Shown here piece after piece: positions 21,641 through 31,959 of a stretch of 64,000 nt of DNA. Location of the stretch: NCBI GenBank assembly GCA_028564705.1, contig JAPXFQ010001502.1:372001-436000 (forward strand). Reading direction: 5' to 3'. Origin of the DNA: Apricaphanius iberus (taxonomy: Eukaryota; Chordata; Actinopteri; Cyprinodontiformes; Aphaniidae). The stretch's first letter is position 1. Each line of letters opens with the position of its first letter. The position numbers and the translations under genes are program-made. Under the pieces are notes generated by a model. That model was not told where the DNA came from. It searched no databases and was given only the letters and a program-made list of their open reading frames with translations.

Positions 21641-23422
21641 ACAGCCTTTTTACTGCTCCTCACTGCTGGTATGAGCCTCCTTCTGCCTTCGTCTGTTGTG
21701 TTGTAACTTTTTAAATCCAGCTCCTCAAGTTCATTCTTAGACACCTGCAGAATGTAGGCCAGGGCCGAGCAGTGTAGGGGAGATAACTCTTTTTCTGAAC
21801 GATTGTCAAGTTTAAGATATTCTTCAACTTCGTGTTTGAGTTTTTGATCTCTCATCTCAACCATGGCCTGGAAGATGTTGATGCAGCTGTCAGGAGACAG
21901 GTTCCTTCTTCGGATAGATCTCAGATAAGTCAAGACTTTCCTGTCTGTATCATCATTTGGGTCCACAGGTGTCAACATTCCCTGAAGGACTCTTCGGTTG
22001 GGTTCAACCATGAGACCAAGAAGGAATCGCAAGAAAAAGTCTAAGTGACCATTCTTGTTCTGCAGGACTTTGTCAACAGTCATCTTTACAAGATCAACTA
22101 GAGCATGGTCTTTACCCTCCAAATTGAGGAATTTCCCAAGCTGTTCGGTTTTCTTGGTTACAAAACATTCGTAGACATATAGAGCTGCAAAGAACTCTTG
22201 AAGGGTCAGATGCACAAAGTAGAAGATATTTCTCCCGTAGAAAACTTTTTCTTCTGTAAACACTGTGTTGCAAAAACCAGAGTAAATAGAAGCTTCTTCA
22301 GTATCGATATTGCAGTCTTTCAGGTCCTCCTCATAAAATATGAGTCTATTTTCTAGAAGTTGGATAAATGCAAGCTTCCCGAGTTTCAGAAGAAATTCTT
22401 TGTGTGTCTGTAGAAGCTTCCCCTTGTGTGTCTCACTCTTTTTTTCATATTTTCTGCTTCTTCGTTTAGTTTGGACAAAAACAAAATGTGCCATTAGCTC
22501 TGTTAGAGTCTGGGGGATCTTTGTCTCCTCATTTCCACCAAAGATTTCCTGTAACAAGACCGCAGAAATCCAACAGAAGATTGGGATCTGGCACATTATG
22601 TCCAGATTCTGTGAGGACTGAATGTGTGAAGTTATTCTGTCAGCGAGATCCAAATCATCTCTAAATCTCCTCCTGAAATATTCCACCTTCTGAGCATCAG
22701 TGAACCCTCGGATCTCTGTCGCAATGTCGATGTACTCTGCAGGGATCTGATTGGCTGCTGCTGGACGGGAAGTTATCCAGATTTTTGCATCAGGAAGCAG
22801 GGTTCCTTTGATGAGGTTGACAACAAGATTACCTACTGATGTCACATCACCAGGAGAAGTCACTATAGTTGAGTTCTCAAAGTCCAGCTGGTGTCTAATT
22901 TCATCCAAACCATCAAGGATCACTATGATCTTTGCTTTGGTGTAATCTTGATAATCTTTGACAGCTCTGAGTGCTGGGTGAAAATCACTCAGCAGCTCAT
23001 GGAGACTTTTCTCTCTTTTAATCAGATTCAATTCTCTGAAAGCAAGACTGAAAACAAAATCAACCTCTTGGTTTGCTTCCTCTTCAGCCCAGTCAATGAT
23101 AAACTTCTGAACAGCAAAAGATTTTCCAATGCCAGCAACTCCGTTTGTCAAAACCTTTCTGTTGGGTTCATCTTGCTTAGGCAAAGGTTTAAAGATATTT
23201 TTGAGGTCTACAGAGGAATCAAATGACTGCTTTTCAAAACTGCCGTTCAGTAGTCTCAACTCATGTTCTTCAGAACGTTTTTCACTTTCTCCAGTAGTAA
23301 TGTACAATGTTGTGTAAATATTTTCAGAGAAATGTTTTGGTCACCATTACCTTCACCTGTGAATGAAAATTTCTTTTGCATTGCTTTTTGAATGGTCTTC
23401 TTTAATTTTAAAATGGTTTCTC
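21641..23422 (-). pseudogene. NLR-2 FISNA-NACHT exon with 1-bp frameshift
   Basis: The acceptor is TTTCATTTTCACAG and the donor GTGAGTTT. It starts in the frame GETILKLKKTIQKAMQKKFS, continues GEGNGDQNISLK and then loses frame: where NLR-1 has CTCAGAAGCATTTAC this copy has CTGAAAATATTTAC, one base short (about 23314-23327). In the other frame NACHT is open from 23307 to the end, with Walker A GVAGIGKS, Walker B IIVILDGLDE, LTELMAHFVFVQTKRR and FVHLTLQEFFAALYVYE. The first in-frame ATG in that frame (23305-23307) lies after most of FISNA, so a shortened protein is conceivable. Confidence 0.85.
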
Positions 23423-23601
23423 CTGTGAAAATGAAACACACATTATTAAAGTCACAGATCAGATGTAAAAGTCACTGGAATTAAAATTAATAGATAAACC
23501 TTTGTTCAAAAATGTGCGAAATTTTTACGAGATCCTTAGCACAATACAGTTAAGCAATTATCAATATTAACAAGTCATATATATTATTGAAAATGTTTTA
23601 C

Positions 23602-23678
23602 CATATGTTATTTTAGGGTTCTTTCCAAATTTTGGACAAAATTCCTCCGGTGTTGAAGGAGACTGGCACAGTACTTGA
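23602..23678 (-). CDS. NLR-2 shortened RING exon (finger lost)
   Basis: A 77-bp open exon with acceptor ATGTTTTAG|TCAAG and donor GTAAAAC. It encodes QVLCQSPSTPEEFCPKFGKN then PKITY. It has the same phases as the NLR-1 RING exon: one leading T and one trailing G. It aligns with the two ends of that exon (QIVV...SSCPDCREK), with about 39 codons missing from the middle. Only a remnant CPxF of the last zinc pair is left. The reading frame is kept, but a zinc fold is not possible. Confidence 0.55.
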
Positions 23679-24370
23679 CTAAAACATGACCAATAAAAAA
23701 AATAAAACATTAGTATTCACTTTATGGTATATATCAGTCACAATTAGATGTGTACCGATAGATTTAGCTTACAAAATCATGTTTGTGTTGTTAGAGGACA
23801 CAAATGCAAATAGGAATGTTAAATAAAAGACATGGGGGAGAAAAAACTTACAGGTGCAGAAGAAATGAACACAAAGGACAAAAACTAGAAAGGAATAGAA
23901 ACGGGATTATATCAAGGAATTTCAGAAACCACCTGGCTTAAAAGTTTCTGGGATGGGGGATATGTTGCATAAGAACAAGGTATGAACAATTAGCAGGATG
24001 ATTGAAGGAAATAATCATATACCCAAAATAGTCCAAACACAAAGTAATAAACAAAAAAAACAAAGAGCCACAGATTCCAGCAGATGCATGGTATTAAATT
24101 TGCAATAATGATTCAGAGAAATGTTTCCACATATAAAAGAGTTTTAAAGGTTTGATGATCTCGAAGATACTGCTTTTGCCAAAATGGTGAAATAACCTAA
24201 CACGTTTTACACATCTAAAGGTTTAAAAGATCACACATGTTCAATAAATCTATTTTAATTCTCTTTTAAATCTCTTTTTATTCAGTTCAGGTGGCAAGCC
24301 TACGTAATTTGCTTTGAAATCCTGATTAAACTTCTATTAAGCGTAATATAAATGGTGGAATTTACCTTAC
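23679..24370. other. NLR-2 intron, left part of duplicated block begins at 24284
   Basis: No exon is seen. From about 24284 the sequence matches the distal copy that begins at about 29478. Confidence 0.45.
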
Positions 24371-24800
24371 ATGTCTTTCAAGAGAAAAATTAGGTGTCTC
24401 AAACTTGGATCTATCACTCTTCATGGACACATTGCTAGGAGCTGCAGATCTGCTTCTTAACTGTGAACTGCAAGCAGAAGTTTTTCGTTATTTTTTCATT
24501 GAAACATTTTTAATTATGTCCTGTAAGGAAATTGCTTCATCATCAATTATTAAACCTATAAAATATCTAGTAAAAAATATCTAGTTCAGGAGTAAAAAAT
24601 AATCAATGTTCTTTTTGTTCAATCCCTAAAATGTAGCACTGTATTATTTGTATACTAAAGTGAAGGAATTTATGGGACTGAAAAGTAAAGCTTTGGAGAA
24701 AGCAATAACTTTGACAGAAAAAAAATGTTCCTAATGCTTAAAATGCATGTAAACGTATGAATTGTGTTTTAAAATGTTTCCCTTGTTGATTTTCTGGACC
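24284..24800. repeat. Duplicated block, proximal copy (N-terminal exon plus flanks)
   Basis: It matches 29478..30404, including the exon, the flanking TTCAGTTCAGGT start and the later stretch around CAATCCCTAAAATGTAGCAC and GCTTTGGAGAAAGCAATAAC. The distal copy holds about 430 bp (about 29740-30170) that is absent here. Confidence 0.8.
24371..24467 (-). CDS. NLR-2 N-terminal repeat exon
   Basis: A 97-bp exon with acceptor CTGCTTGCAG and donor GTAAGG. It encodes SQLRSRSAAPSNVSMKSD followed by RSKFETPNFSLERH. This is the fish NLR N-terminal repeat (VSMKSDxS). It lies upstream of the RING stub. An almost identical exon sits at 29571..29667. Confidence 0.7.
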
Positions 24801-25810
24801 AATAGTTCTACTTAGAAACTACTTAGCCTTATATCAATTTACAGAAATCCAAGAGTCACATATGAGAATAACTAAGTAATGTAGCAGTGAGACAATCAGC
24901 CCCAAGTGACCTCTTGACAAAACATTCCTAGCTAACACATATTTAGCTAGCTTAATTCATTTTTGTTCAAATCGAAACTCCCATCTTTGACATTTTGATT
25001 AATTAATGTGTTTTTAATGCTAATAACTTACAACCTTTTAATACAAAAAAAATTATTTAACAAGCTAAAATCTTACAGATTAAGAACAATTGTTTTTATA
25101 TGAGCATAGCCAACACGTAAAAAAAATGTAAATAACTGACATGTGTAGGCTGCCCATTTACCAGAATAGAAGTAGATGAAATAGAATTTCCTTTTATGCG
25201 ATTTGAGTACAGGTTATTACATCATAACAAAAATATTTAGTTTGTAGGAGAAATAAACAGAAAAGAGCTGTTTATGGATGCAAAGAGTTTCTTATTGTCA
25301 CGTTTGGTTTGTTTGAAGGAAGACCCAATGACAGAAAACTATGAAGTTGGAGGAGTTTTTAATAAGAAAGAGAAACAGCTTACAGAGAAATGCAGGACAA
25401 AAGACACAATGATTTAGAGATTTAGAGAGCTTAAATATACTAAGGAGTGGAAAATGGCACATGAACCTGAAGTACTAATCAAGGGCAATACGATGAAGGA
25501 CAGAGAGGAGGAGATCAGAAAGAGGATGGAGCTGACTTGGGAAAGAAAGTAGAATTATATGAAGGAAATGAACAGAACCGAGAAGAAAAACAAGCAACAG
25601 GTCTAAGCAAAGAATAATCCTAAATACATACAATTAATAAGGTAGAAATCCAACAGTGTAGTTACTAAGGATGATAAGATCTAAGTATACGAGAAATATA
25701 AAAGCACAAGAGAAATTCAAAGTTCAAACACCAATGTGAAAGAGAGGGAAAACAAACAAACAGAACAGCTATTGCTGAAAGGAAGTTAAAGCAAAGTGTT
25801 TAAGGATGTG
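24801..25810. other. No gene seen
   Basis: Purine-rich on the plus strand from about 25310 to 25800 (many GAGA/AGAAA runs). No exon or transposon end is recognised. Confidence 0.45.
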
Positions 25811-26495
25811 GCAGGTCCAAACAAGTTTTGGAGACGTGGGGTTCTTGGCCGTTCGCTAGTTCACTAAATTACATACATGGTACCCTCACTTCTTGGTTTC
25901 AGTACTACTATAATCAATGTCTACCAGACAAGGTTTACTGTTAAATGCTTTTTTTTTTTTTATCTACCTTATTACTCTGGTTCTGTCCCAAATAAAATGT
26001 TCCTTTTAGATGTTTTCTTTGTTCTTTTTTTAGTTTATAAGCATAACTGCTTCTTAACAATGAAAACTAAAGCAAACTAGTCTACGTCTTCACATGAGTT
26101 AATAGTGTAGTTAATTCTAAATATGCTTTATTAATTAATTGAATGCATAGTGTTTGAAGAGACAGCAGGTCTGAAAAAGTTTTGGAGATGTGGGTTCTTG
26201 ACCGTTAGTCAGTTCCCTAAATTGCATACAATGGGCTCTCACTTCTTGGTTTCTGTAGCTACGTATGTAATCTAACCCTACCATATACAGTTTACAGTTA
26301 CATACTAAAAGTTTGTAAGATAGCTTAACACTTTGGTTCAGTCCTAAATCCAATTTTACTTTTCATTGTTTTCCCTGTTCCTCTAGTTTTCTTTAACAGA
26401 ACTGCTGTTTTATAAATAAAAACTAAACCAAACTTCTCTACATTTGCAAAAAACAGGTAGAAAATTCTAGTTAATTCTAAATGTTTAATTAATTG
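25811..26495. repeat. Diverged tandem duplication, two units of about 330 bp
   Basis: Unit 1 is about 25811-26141 and unit 2 about 26165-26495. Both run from GCAGGTC through GTTTTGGAGA, GTTCTTGxCCGTT, CACTTCTTGGTTTC and TTTTC...CTAGTTT/TAGTTT to GTTAATTCTAAAT and TTAATTAATTG. Many substitutions show an old event. Function unknown. Confidence 0.75.
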
Positions 26496-26878
26496 TTGTT
26501 TAATTAATATCTGCTGTGTCACCAGCTAATTTTCTGTTCTCTCCAAGCTGCAGCTTTTTGGACATTTTAAATCAGCTGATTCTTCATATCTCGTTGGCAG
26601 TTTAATGACAAAAGTGTGAAAAAACATCATCAAAGCATTGTATATAAATTTTAGGCAAGGCTATTTTATTTGTATAGCACATTTTCAACAACAAGGTAAT
26701 TCATGGTGTTACATGATTTGGTGGTAGAGAAACAAAACATAAAACAGCAATTAACGAAAAGCATTAAAAAAAAAAATTATGCATACATCTAATTTTGTAA
26801 AAGTACATAAGAGCATAAAAGCATGAGAAGGGTGATTAAGGTTAAAAAAAACAAAAAAATTATGAAGAATCAAGCGTA

Positions 26879-28558
26879 ACAAAATGCTGCTGCAAGGGTT
26901 TTAATGAATAAAAGAAGAAGAGATCACATTTCCCTTGTTTTAGCTTCTCTTCACTGGCTCCCAGTAAAATCTAGAATAGAATTCAAAATCCTCCTGACAT
27001 ATAAAGCCCTTAATAATCTAGCTCCATCATACATAAGAGACCTGATTGTTCCATATGTTCCTAACAGAGACCTTCGCTCTAAGGCCACGTCCACACTAAG
27101 CCGGGTAATGCCTTAAACGTATAATTATTTAGTGTACACCCCCCTATCGTCCACACTAACCCGGCGTCGTTTAAAGTCTGTGGCCAGATAACTATTAGCC
27201 GGGTAAGAGAGCCGTGTAAATCTTAATTCAACGGCTAAACGAGCTAGTGTGGACAGCTTCCCCGGATAATGAAAGGAAGTGGCGTCAATGAATGCTGCGT
27301 CAATAACAATACGACACTACAGACAAAGACAACAGCGAAGAGTAATAAATCGATCTCGTCGTCTGTCCACACCAAAAACTCTCTCTTCTTCTGAGCAGCT
27401 ATTGTTCTCTTCGGTTAACGGGACAAGAAGATATGTACTGTGCTGTAGAGCTTCTTGTATATATTATGTAGGCGCTGGCGTCACGTAGATTATACGCGTG
27501 TTCCCTTCGTCTTTTCGCGCATGCCCAGTATTTGCACAGGTCTGTATGGGATTGCGCAATCATGGGAACTTAAACGGACCTTAAACGGGGCGTAAATGCT
27601 CGTGTTGAGTGGATAACATTAGGCGTCTAACTCCCCGTATAACCTTATCGGCTTAGTGTAGACGTAGCCTCAGACTTACTGGTAGTTCCAAAGATTTCTA
27701 AAAGTATAATGGGTGGCAGATCTTTCAGCTATCAGGCTCCCCTCCTATGGAACCAGCTCCCAGGGTTGGTTTGTGAAGCAGACAACTTCTCTATCTTTAA
27801 AACTAGGCTTAAAACCTTCCTCTTTGACAAAGCTTACAGTTACAGACAGGTTAATAGGTAGTTAGAGACAGGTTAGACAGGTAGCTAGGAAGAGACAGGT
27901 TAATGTTAGTAGTCAGGTAGAGCGTCAAAAGCTAGGAAGAGATAGGAAGAGGTAGAGTAGCTAGGTAGAGATAGGTTAATGTAAGCCAAGTAGAGAGTGT
28001 TGGTAGCTAGGTCTGCTAGTAGCTAGGAGACAGGTTAATGTTAGTAGCTATGCTGCTTTAGGCTAGGCTCTTGGAGGACATTATTAGAGTCTGTTCCTAC
28101 TTTCTCTCCTACTTCTCCCCAACTGCATGATGTGCTGTCAATTCAAGCGCTAACCTGTTTTCTCTTAGTCTCTTCCTACAGTGGGTGCTCCTGACCACCC
28201 TGCTTGACGACCCTGACTAAGATGGGATTCCAGTGGAGGAACGTTCTCCACGTCCTGCTACCAGCTTCTGCATCAGTTCTGTTGCTCTTTCGGTGTCTCT
28301 GCTGCCTTCTCCAAAGCGGCAAATGACCGCTTGTGCTGAGCCTGGTTCTGCTGGAGGTTTCTTCCTGTTAAAAGGGAGTTTTTCCTTTCCACTATCGCTT
28401 CACGCTTGCTCAGTGTGAGGGATTGCTGAGAAGTCACGATGCAATCTTCTGCAGTTCCCTAATTTCTACACTAAACATTGTGTTGTAATAACTCTTCTTG
28501 TAAAGTGCCTTGAGATGACATCTGTTGTGAAATGACGCTATATAAATAAACTGAATTG
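26879..28558 (+). mobile_element. L2-type LINE copy without rDNA, split by a MITE
   Basis: It starts in the C-terminal coding part (QNAAARVLMNKRRRDH-like, then LASLHWLPVKSRIEF) and runs to the same 3' tail as the LINE at 31375, ending (AATTG)n. Its 3' UTR around 27981-28010 reads GTAAGCCAAGTAGAGAGTGT. That is the uninterrupted form of the site where the other two copies carry 28S sequence. A MITE splits its coding end at 27083-27669. Confidence 0.85.
27083..27669. mobile_element. MITE inserted in the L2 copy
   Basis: The ends are inverted: GGCCACGTCCACACTAAGCC and, at the right, GGCTTAGTGTAGACGTAGCC. The LINE sequence on both sides rejoins to match the unbroken copy around 32680 (CTTCGCTCT / CAGACT). 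The motif GTCCACACTAA recurs inside. No transposase is seen. The target duplication is unclear, so I do not assign a superfamily. Confidence 0.75.
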
Positions 28559-28701
28559 AACACACACAAAAATTATAGTAGATCTTTACTCAAAGGCAGC
28601 TCTAAACATATGTGTTTTAATCCTTGATTTAAAAGAGTTTAATGATACAGCAGCTTTGCAGTCGTCTGGAAGTTTGTTCCAGATTTGTGGAGCACAGAAA
28701 C

Positions 28702-29475
28702 TAGTTCTAAGTCTAGGAATGTTTAGTAAACTAGAGTTGGAGGACCTGAGTGGTCTGCTGGGTTGGTATAGTTACAGCAGATCTCCAACATACTTTGGTG
28801 CTAAACCATTTAATTATTTATAAACTAGTAGGAATATTTTAAAGTCTATTCTCTGAGCTACAGGGAGCCAGTGTAAGGAGTTAAGAACTGGGGTGATGTG
28901 TTCTATTTTCCTGGTTCTAGTGTATGTATTTTATAATCTCACGAAGATGGATTGTGGCATAATTTTGTTCTACGTTGCTCTTCCATAAAAAAGACTTACC
29001 ACCAGCTTACAAGTTTCTTGTAGTTCCTCCACTACAGTCCAGATAAAGGTTTTATGGCAGCTGGTAAATTGCTTTTTAACAACACTGACTGATTTTATTA
29101 GTTTAGCAGAAACATTAGTAGATGTATTGTCAACACAATGTAAGAGAGAAGATTGCTGAGACTTGATCATTAAAGACAGACTAAAAACGGTCCATTTAGA
29201 ACAGCTTCTGCTTTATCTGTTGATGTTCGGACTACAGATTTTATTTTAAAGAATAGATCTTTTACATTGGCAACTGGAGATTCAGTTCTTGTTATCTGTG
29301 AACTAAAAACAGATTTATTTTTCACTTAAACATGTATTTTTATTTACATTTCAACAGATTAGATCTCTATAGCCAATATAAATAATGTAATGGTAACAGA
29401 TAAATATTGCCGCATTTCATCAGGGTGAATAAAGGGATATCATATCTAAAAATACTTTATATAAAAGTTCTAAGA
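28702..29475. repeat. Direct repeat A, left copy (LINE-derived)
   Basis: It matches 30407..30925, from TAGGAATGTTTAGTAAACTA through GGCAACTGGAGATTCA to TTTATATAAAAGTTCTAAGA. The left copy has about 290 bp more (about 28976-29265). Together the two copies bracket the second N-terminal NLR exon. Confidence 0.75.
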
Positions 29476-29477
29476 TG

Positions 29478-30404
29478 CTATTCAGTTCAGGTTGCAAGCC
29501 TATGTAATTTGCTTTGAAATCCTGATTAAACTTCTATTAAGCGTAATATAAATGGTGGAATTTACCTTACATGTCTTTCAAGAGAAAAATTAGGTGTCTC
29601 AAACTTGGATCTATCACTCTTCATGGACACATTGCTAGGAGCTGCAGATCTGCTTCTTAACTGTGAACTGCAAGCAGAAGTTTTTTGTTATTTTTTCACT
29701 GAAACATTTTTTTTTAATTATGTCCTGTAAGGAAATTTCTTCATCATCTAAGCAAAAAAGGAAAATAAAGTGAGACCTGAAAACACACTGTTGCTGCTTT
29801 GCATGACTTAATTCACGTCTGCAAAACGTAAGAACAAAGATATTGAAGAGTTGTTAAGACTTTTTTTTTTTTTAGATTAATTAGGAGGTTAGCTGATGGG
29901 GTAAAACTGAAACAAAAGCTGTAAGTTGTAGGAGAGTGTATTGCTCATCATTCAGACATATTTAAATAGATATTGTACATTTGTTGACTAAATGAAAGTC
30001 TAGGATCTTGGCTTGACATTAGCCTACCTGCCTTCTTTTATTTATTGTGATAAATGTTTACTGCTTGTCAAAGACACTCTGACCAACTGTGATAACCTGC
30101 CTAATTAAATAAGATAGAGTGCTTGTATAAAAATTAATTAACATTCTGTCTAACATTTTTCATTATTATTAAATCTTTAAAAATATATATAGTTCTGGAG
30201 TAAACAATAATCGATGTTCTTTTTGTTCAATCCCTAAAATGTAGCACTGTATTATTTGTATAACACAGTTAAGGAATTTATAGCACTAAAAAGTAAAGCT
30301 TTGGAGAAAGCAATAACTTTTATCAACATAAACACTGAAAAAATTTTTTGTTCCTAATGCTTAAAATGCATGTAAACGTATGAATTGGGTCTTTAAAATG
30401 TTTC
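29478..30404. repeat. Duplicated block, distal copy (N-terminal exon plus flanks)
   Basis: It matches 24284..24800 with an extra stretch at about 29740-30170. It is sandwiched between the two copies of direct repeat A. Confidence 0.8.
29571..29667 (-). CDS. Second copy of the NLR N-terminal repeat exon
   Basis: Almost identical to 24371..24467, with the same acceptor (CTGCTTGCAG) and donor (GTAAGG), open and of the same length. It lies upstream of NLR-2 on the same strand, so it could be spliced into NLR-2 as a repeated N-terminal unit. It could also be an orphan exon, and this cannot be decided without transcripts. Confidence 0.6.
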
Positions 30405-30406
30405 TG

Positions 30407-30925
30407 ATTCTAGGAATGTTTAGTAAACTAGAGTTGGAGGACCTGAGTGGTCTGCTGGGTTGGTATAGTGACAGCAGATCTCCAACAGACTTTGGTGCTA
30501 AAACATTCAGTGTTTTATAAACTAGTAGGAATATTTTGAAGTCTATTCTCTGAGCTACAGGGAACCAGTGTAAGGACTTAAGAACTGGGGTGATGTGCTC
30601 TACTTTCCTGGTTCTAGTGTATGTATTTTATAATCTCAAGAAGATGGATTGTGGCATAATTTTGTTACACGTTAAAAAAAGGTCAATTTTGAAATGCTTT
30701 CATTTAAAAGAATAAATATTTTACAGTGGCAACTGGAGATTCAATCTGTGAACTAAAAACAGATTTTTTTTTCACTTAAGCATATGTTTGTATTTAGTTT
30801 TCTACAGATTAGATCTCTATAGCCGTTATAAATAATGTAATGGTAACAGATAAATATTGTCACATTTCATCAGGGTGAATAAAGGGAGTATCATATCTAA
30901 AAATACTTTATATAAATGTTCTAAG
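30407..30925. repeat. Direct repeat A, right copy (LINE-derived)
   Basis: It matches 28702..29475, lacking the middle part. It begins exactly where the duplicated exon block stops matching. Confidence 0.75.
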
Positions 30926-31959
30926 ATGATTTTCAAAGACAAACGGGAAATAAAACTCTAACCTTTTAGAGCCTTTATTTATTTTAATAACATTAAACCC
31001 CATAACGAGACATTCTAATTAAAAGAAAGTACAACATCCAGTAGCGTTAAAAGGTCTGGATTTAATGGTTTTAAGTTTTGCTATGTTTTTTTTTCAGATT
31101 TTAAGGAAGATATTTTATATCTTTTCTTATATTTTTTTTTCCAGTCTTTATATCTGAATATAAACTGTAGGAAGGATTTTTTACTTGCTTGTTGAGATAC
31201 GAATCCGATTCATTCATAGATAAACTAGACAAAATGAGGTAACAAGCAACAAGCTGAAAGGCTAATAACATGCGTTTGTCAAAACCTTTTAATGTGGATA
31301 CTTGTGTATCTAGATTTTGTACTGGCTCAGCATTACCTGTGTAACGCCTCACTGGAGGAGCCTATTGGCTCCTTCAATTCAATTCAATTCAGTTTATTTA
31401 TATAGCGCCATTTCACAACAGATGTCATCTCAAGGCACTTTACAAAAAGAGTTATTACAATACAATGTTTAGTGTAGAAATTACAGAACCACAGAAGATT
31501 GCGTCGTGGAATTCTCAGCAATCCCTCATACTGAGCAAGCATGCAGCGACAGTGGGAAGGAAAAACTCCCTTTTAACAGGAAGAAACCTCCGGCAGAACC
31601 AGGCTCAGCACAAGCGGTTATCTGCCGCGACCGTCTGTGGCTTGGAGAATACACAACAGAGACACAGAAAGAGCAATAGAACTGATGCACAAGTTTGTTG
31701 CAGGACGTGGAGAATTTTCCGTCACTGCAATGCCATCTTAGTCAGGGTCGTCAAGCAGGGCTAATCCGGAGCACCTACTATAATAGAAAACAGGTTAGTG
31801 CTTGAATTGACAGCACATCATGCAGTTGGGGAGAAGTAGGAGAGAAAGTAGGAACAGACCCTAATAATGTCCTCCAACAGCCTAGCCTAAAGCAGCATAG
31901 CTACTAACATTAACCTGTCTCCTAGCTACTAGGAGACCTGGCTACCAACACTCTGTCTG

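Larger units (their letters stand above)
19027..24467 (-). pseudogene. NLR-2: fish NLRC3-like gene, probably broken
   Basis: Gene-level entry, minus strand. Exons are 24371..24467 (N-terminal repeat), 23602..23678 (RING stub), 21641..23422 (FISNA-NACHT), 20465..20638 and 20129..20287 (LRR), 19981..20027 (linker) and 19027..19556 (B30.2). All have GT/AG sites. The order matches NLR-1 exactly. The coding sequence carries a 1-bp deletion in FISNA near 23320, so a product translated from upstream would stop early. Everything downstream is open and well kept, so the lesion is recent, or an alternative start is used, or it is an assembly error. The gene lies between the two inverted rDNA-LINE copies at 11.8 and 31.4 kb. 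Confidence 0.7.
26645..28975 (-). mobile_element. Antisense LINE relic split by a later insertion
   Basis: The left part (about 26645-26863) begins with a LINE tail in reverse (GGCTATTTTATTTGTATAGC). The right part (about 28559-28975) continues with reverse-complemented LINE coding sequence, including the CTGTAGCTCAGAGAATAGAC motif. AAAATTAT occurs on both sides of the inserted L2 copy and may be its target duplication. Confidence 0.55.

Noticed and set aside
21637..23307. NACHT frame of NLR-2 taken as a complete gene from the ATG at 23307
   Set aside because: Homology to NLR-1 continues upstream in another frame with a splice acceptor at 23422, so this ATG is internal and only exposed by the frameshift.
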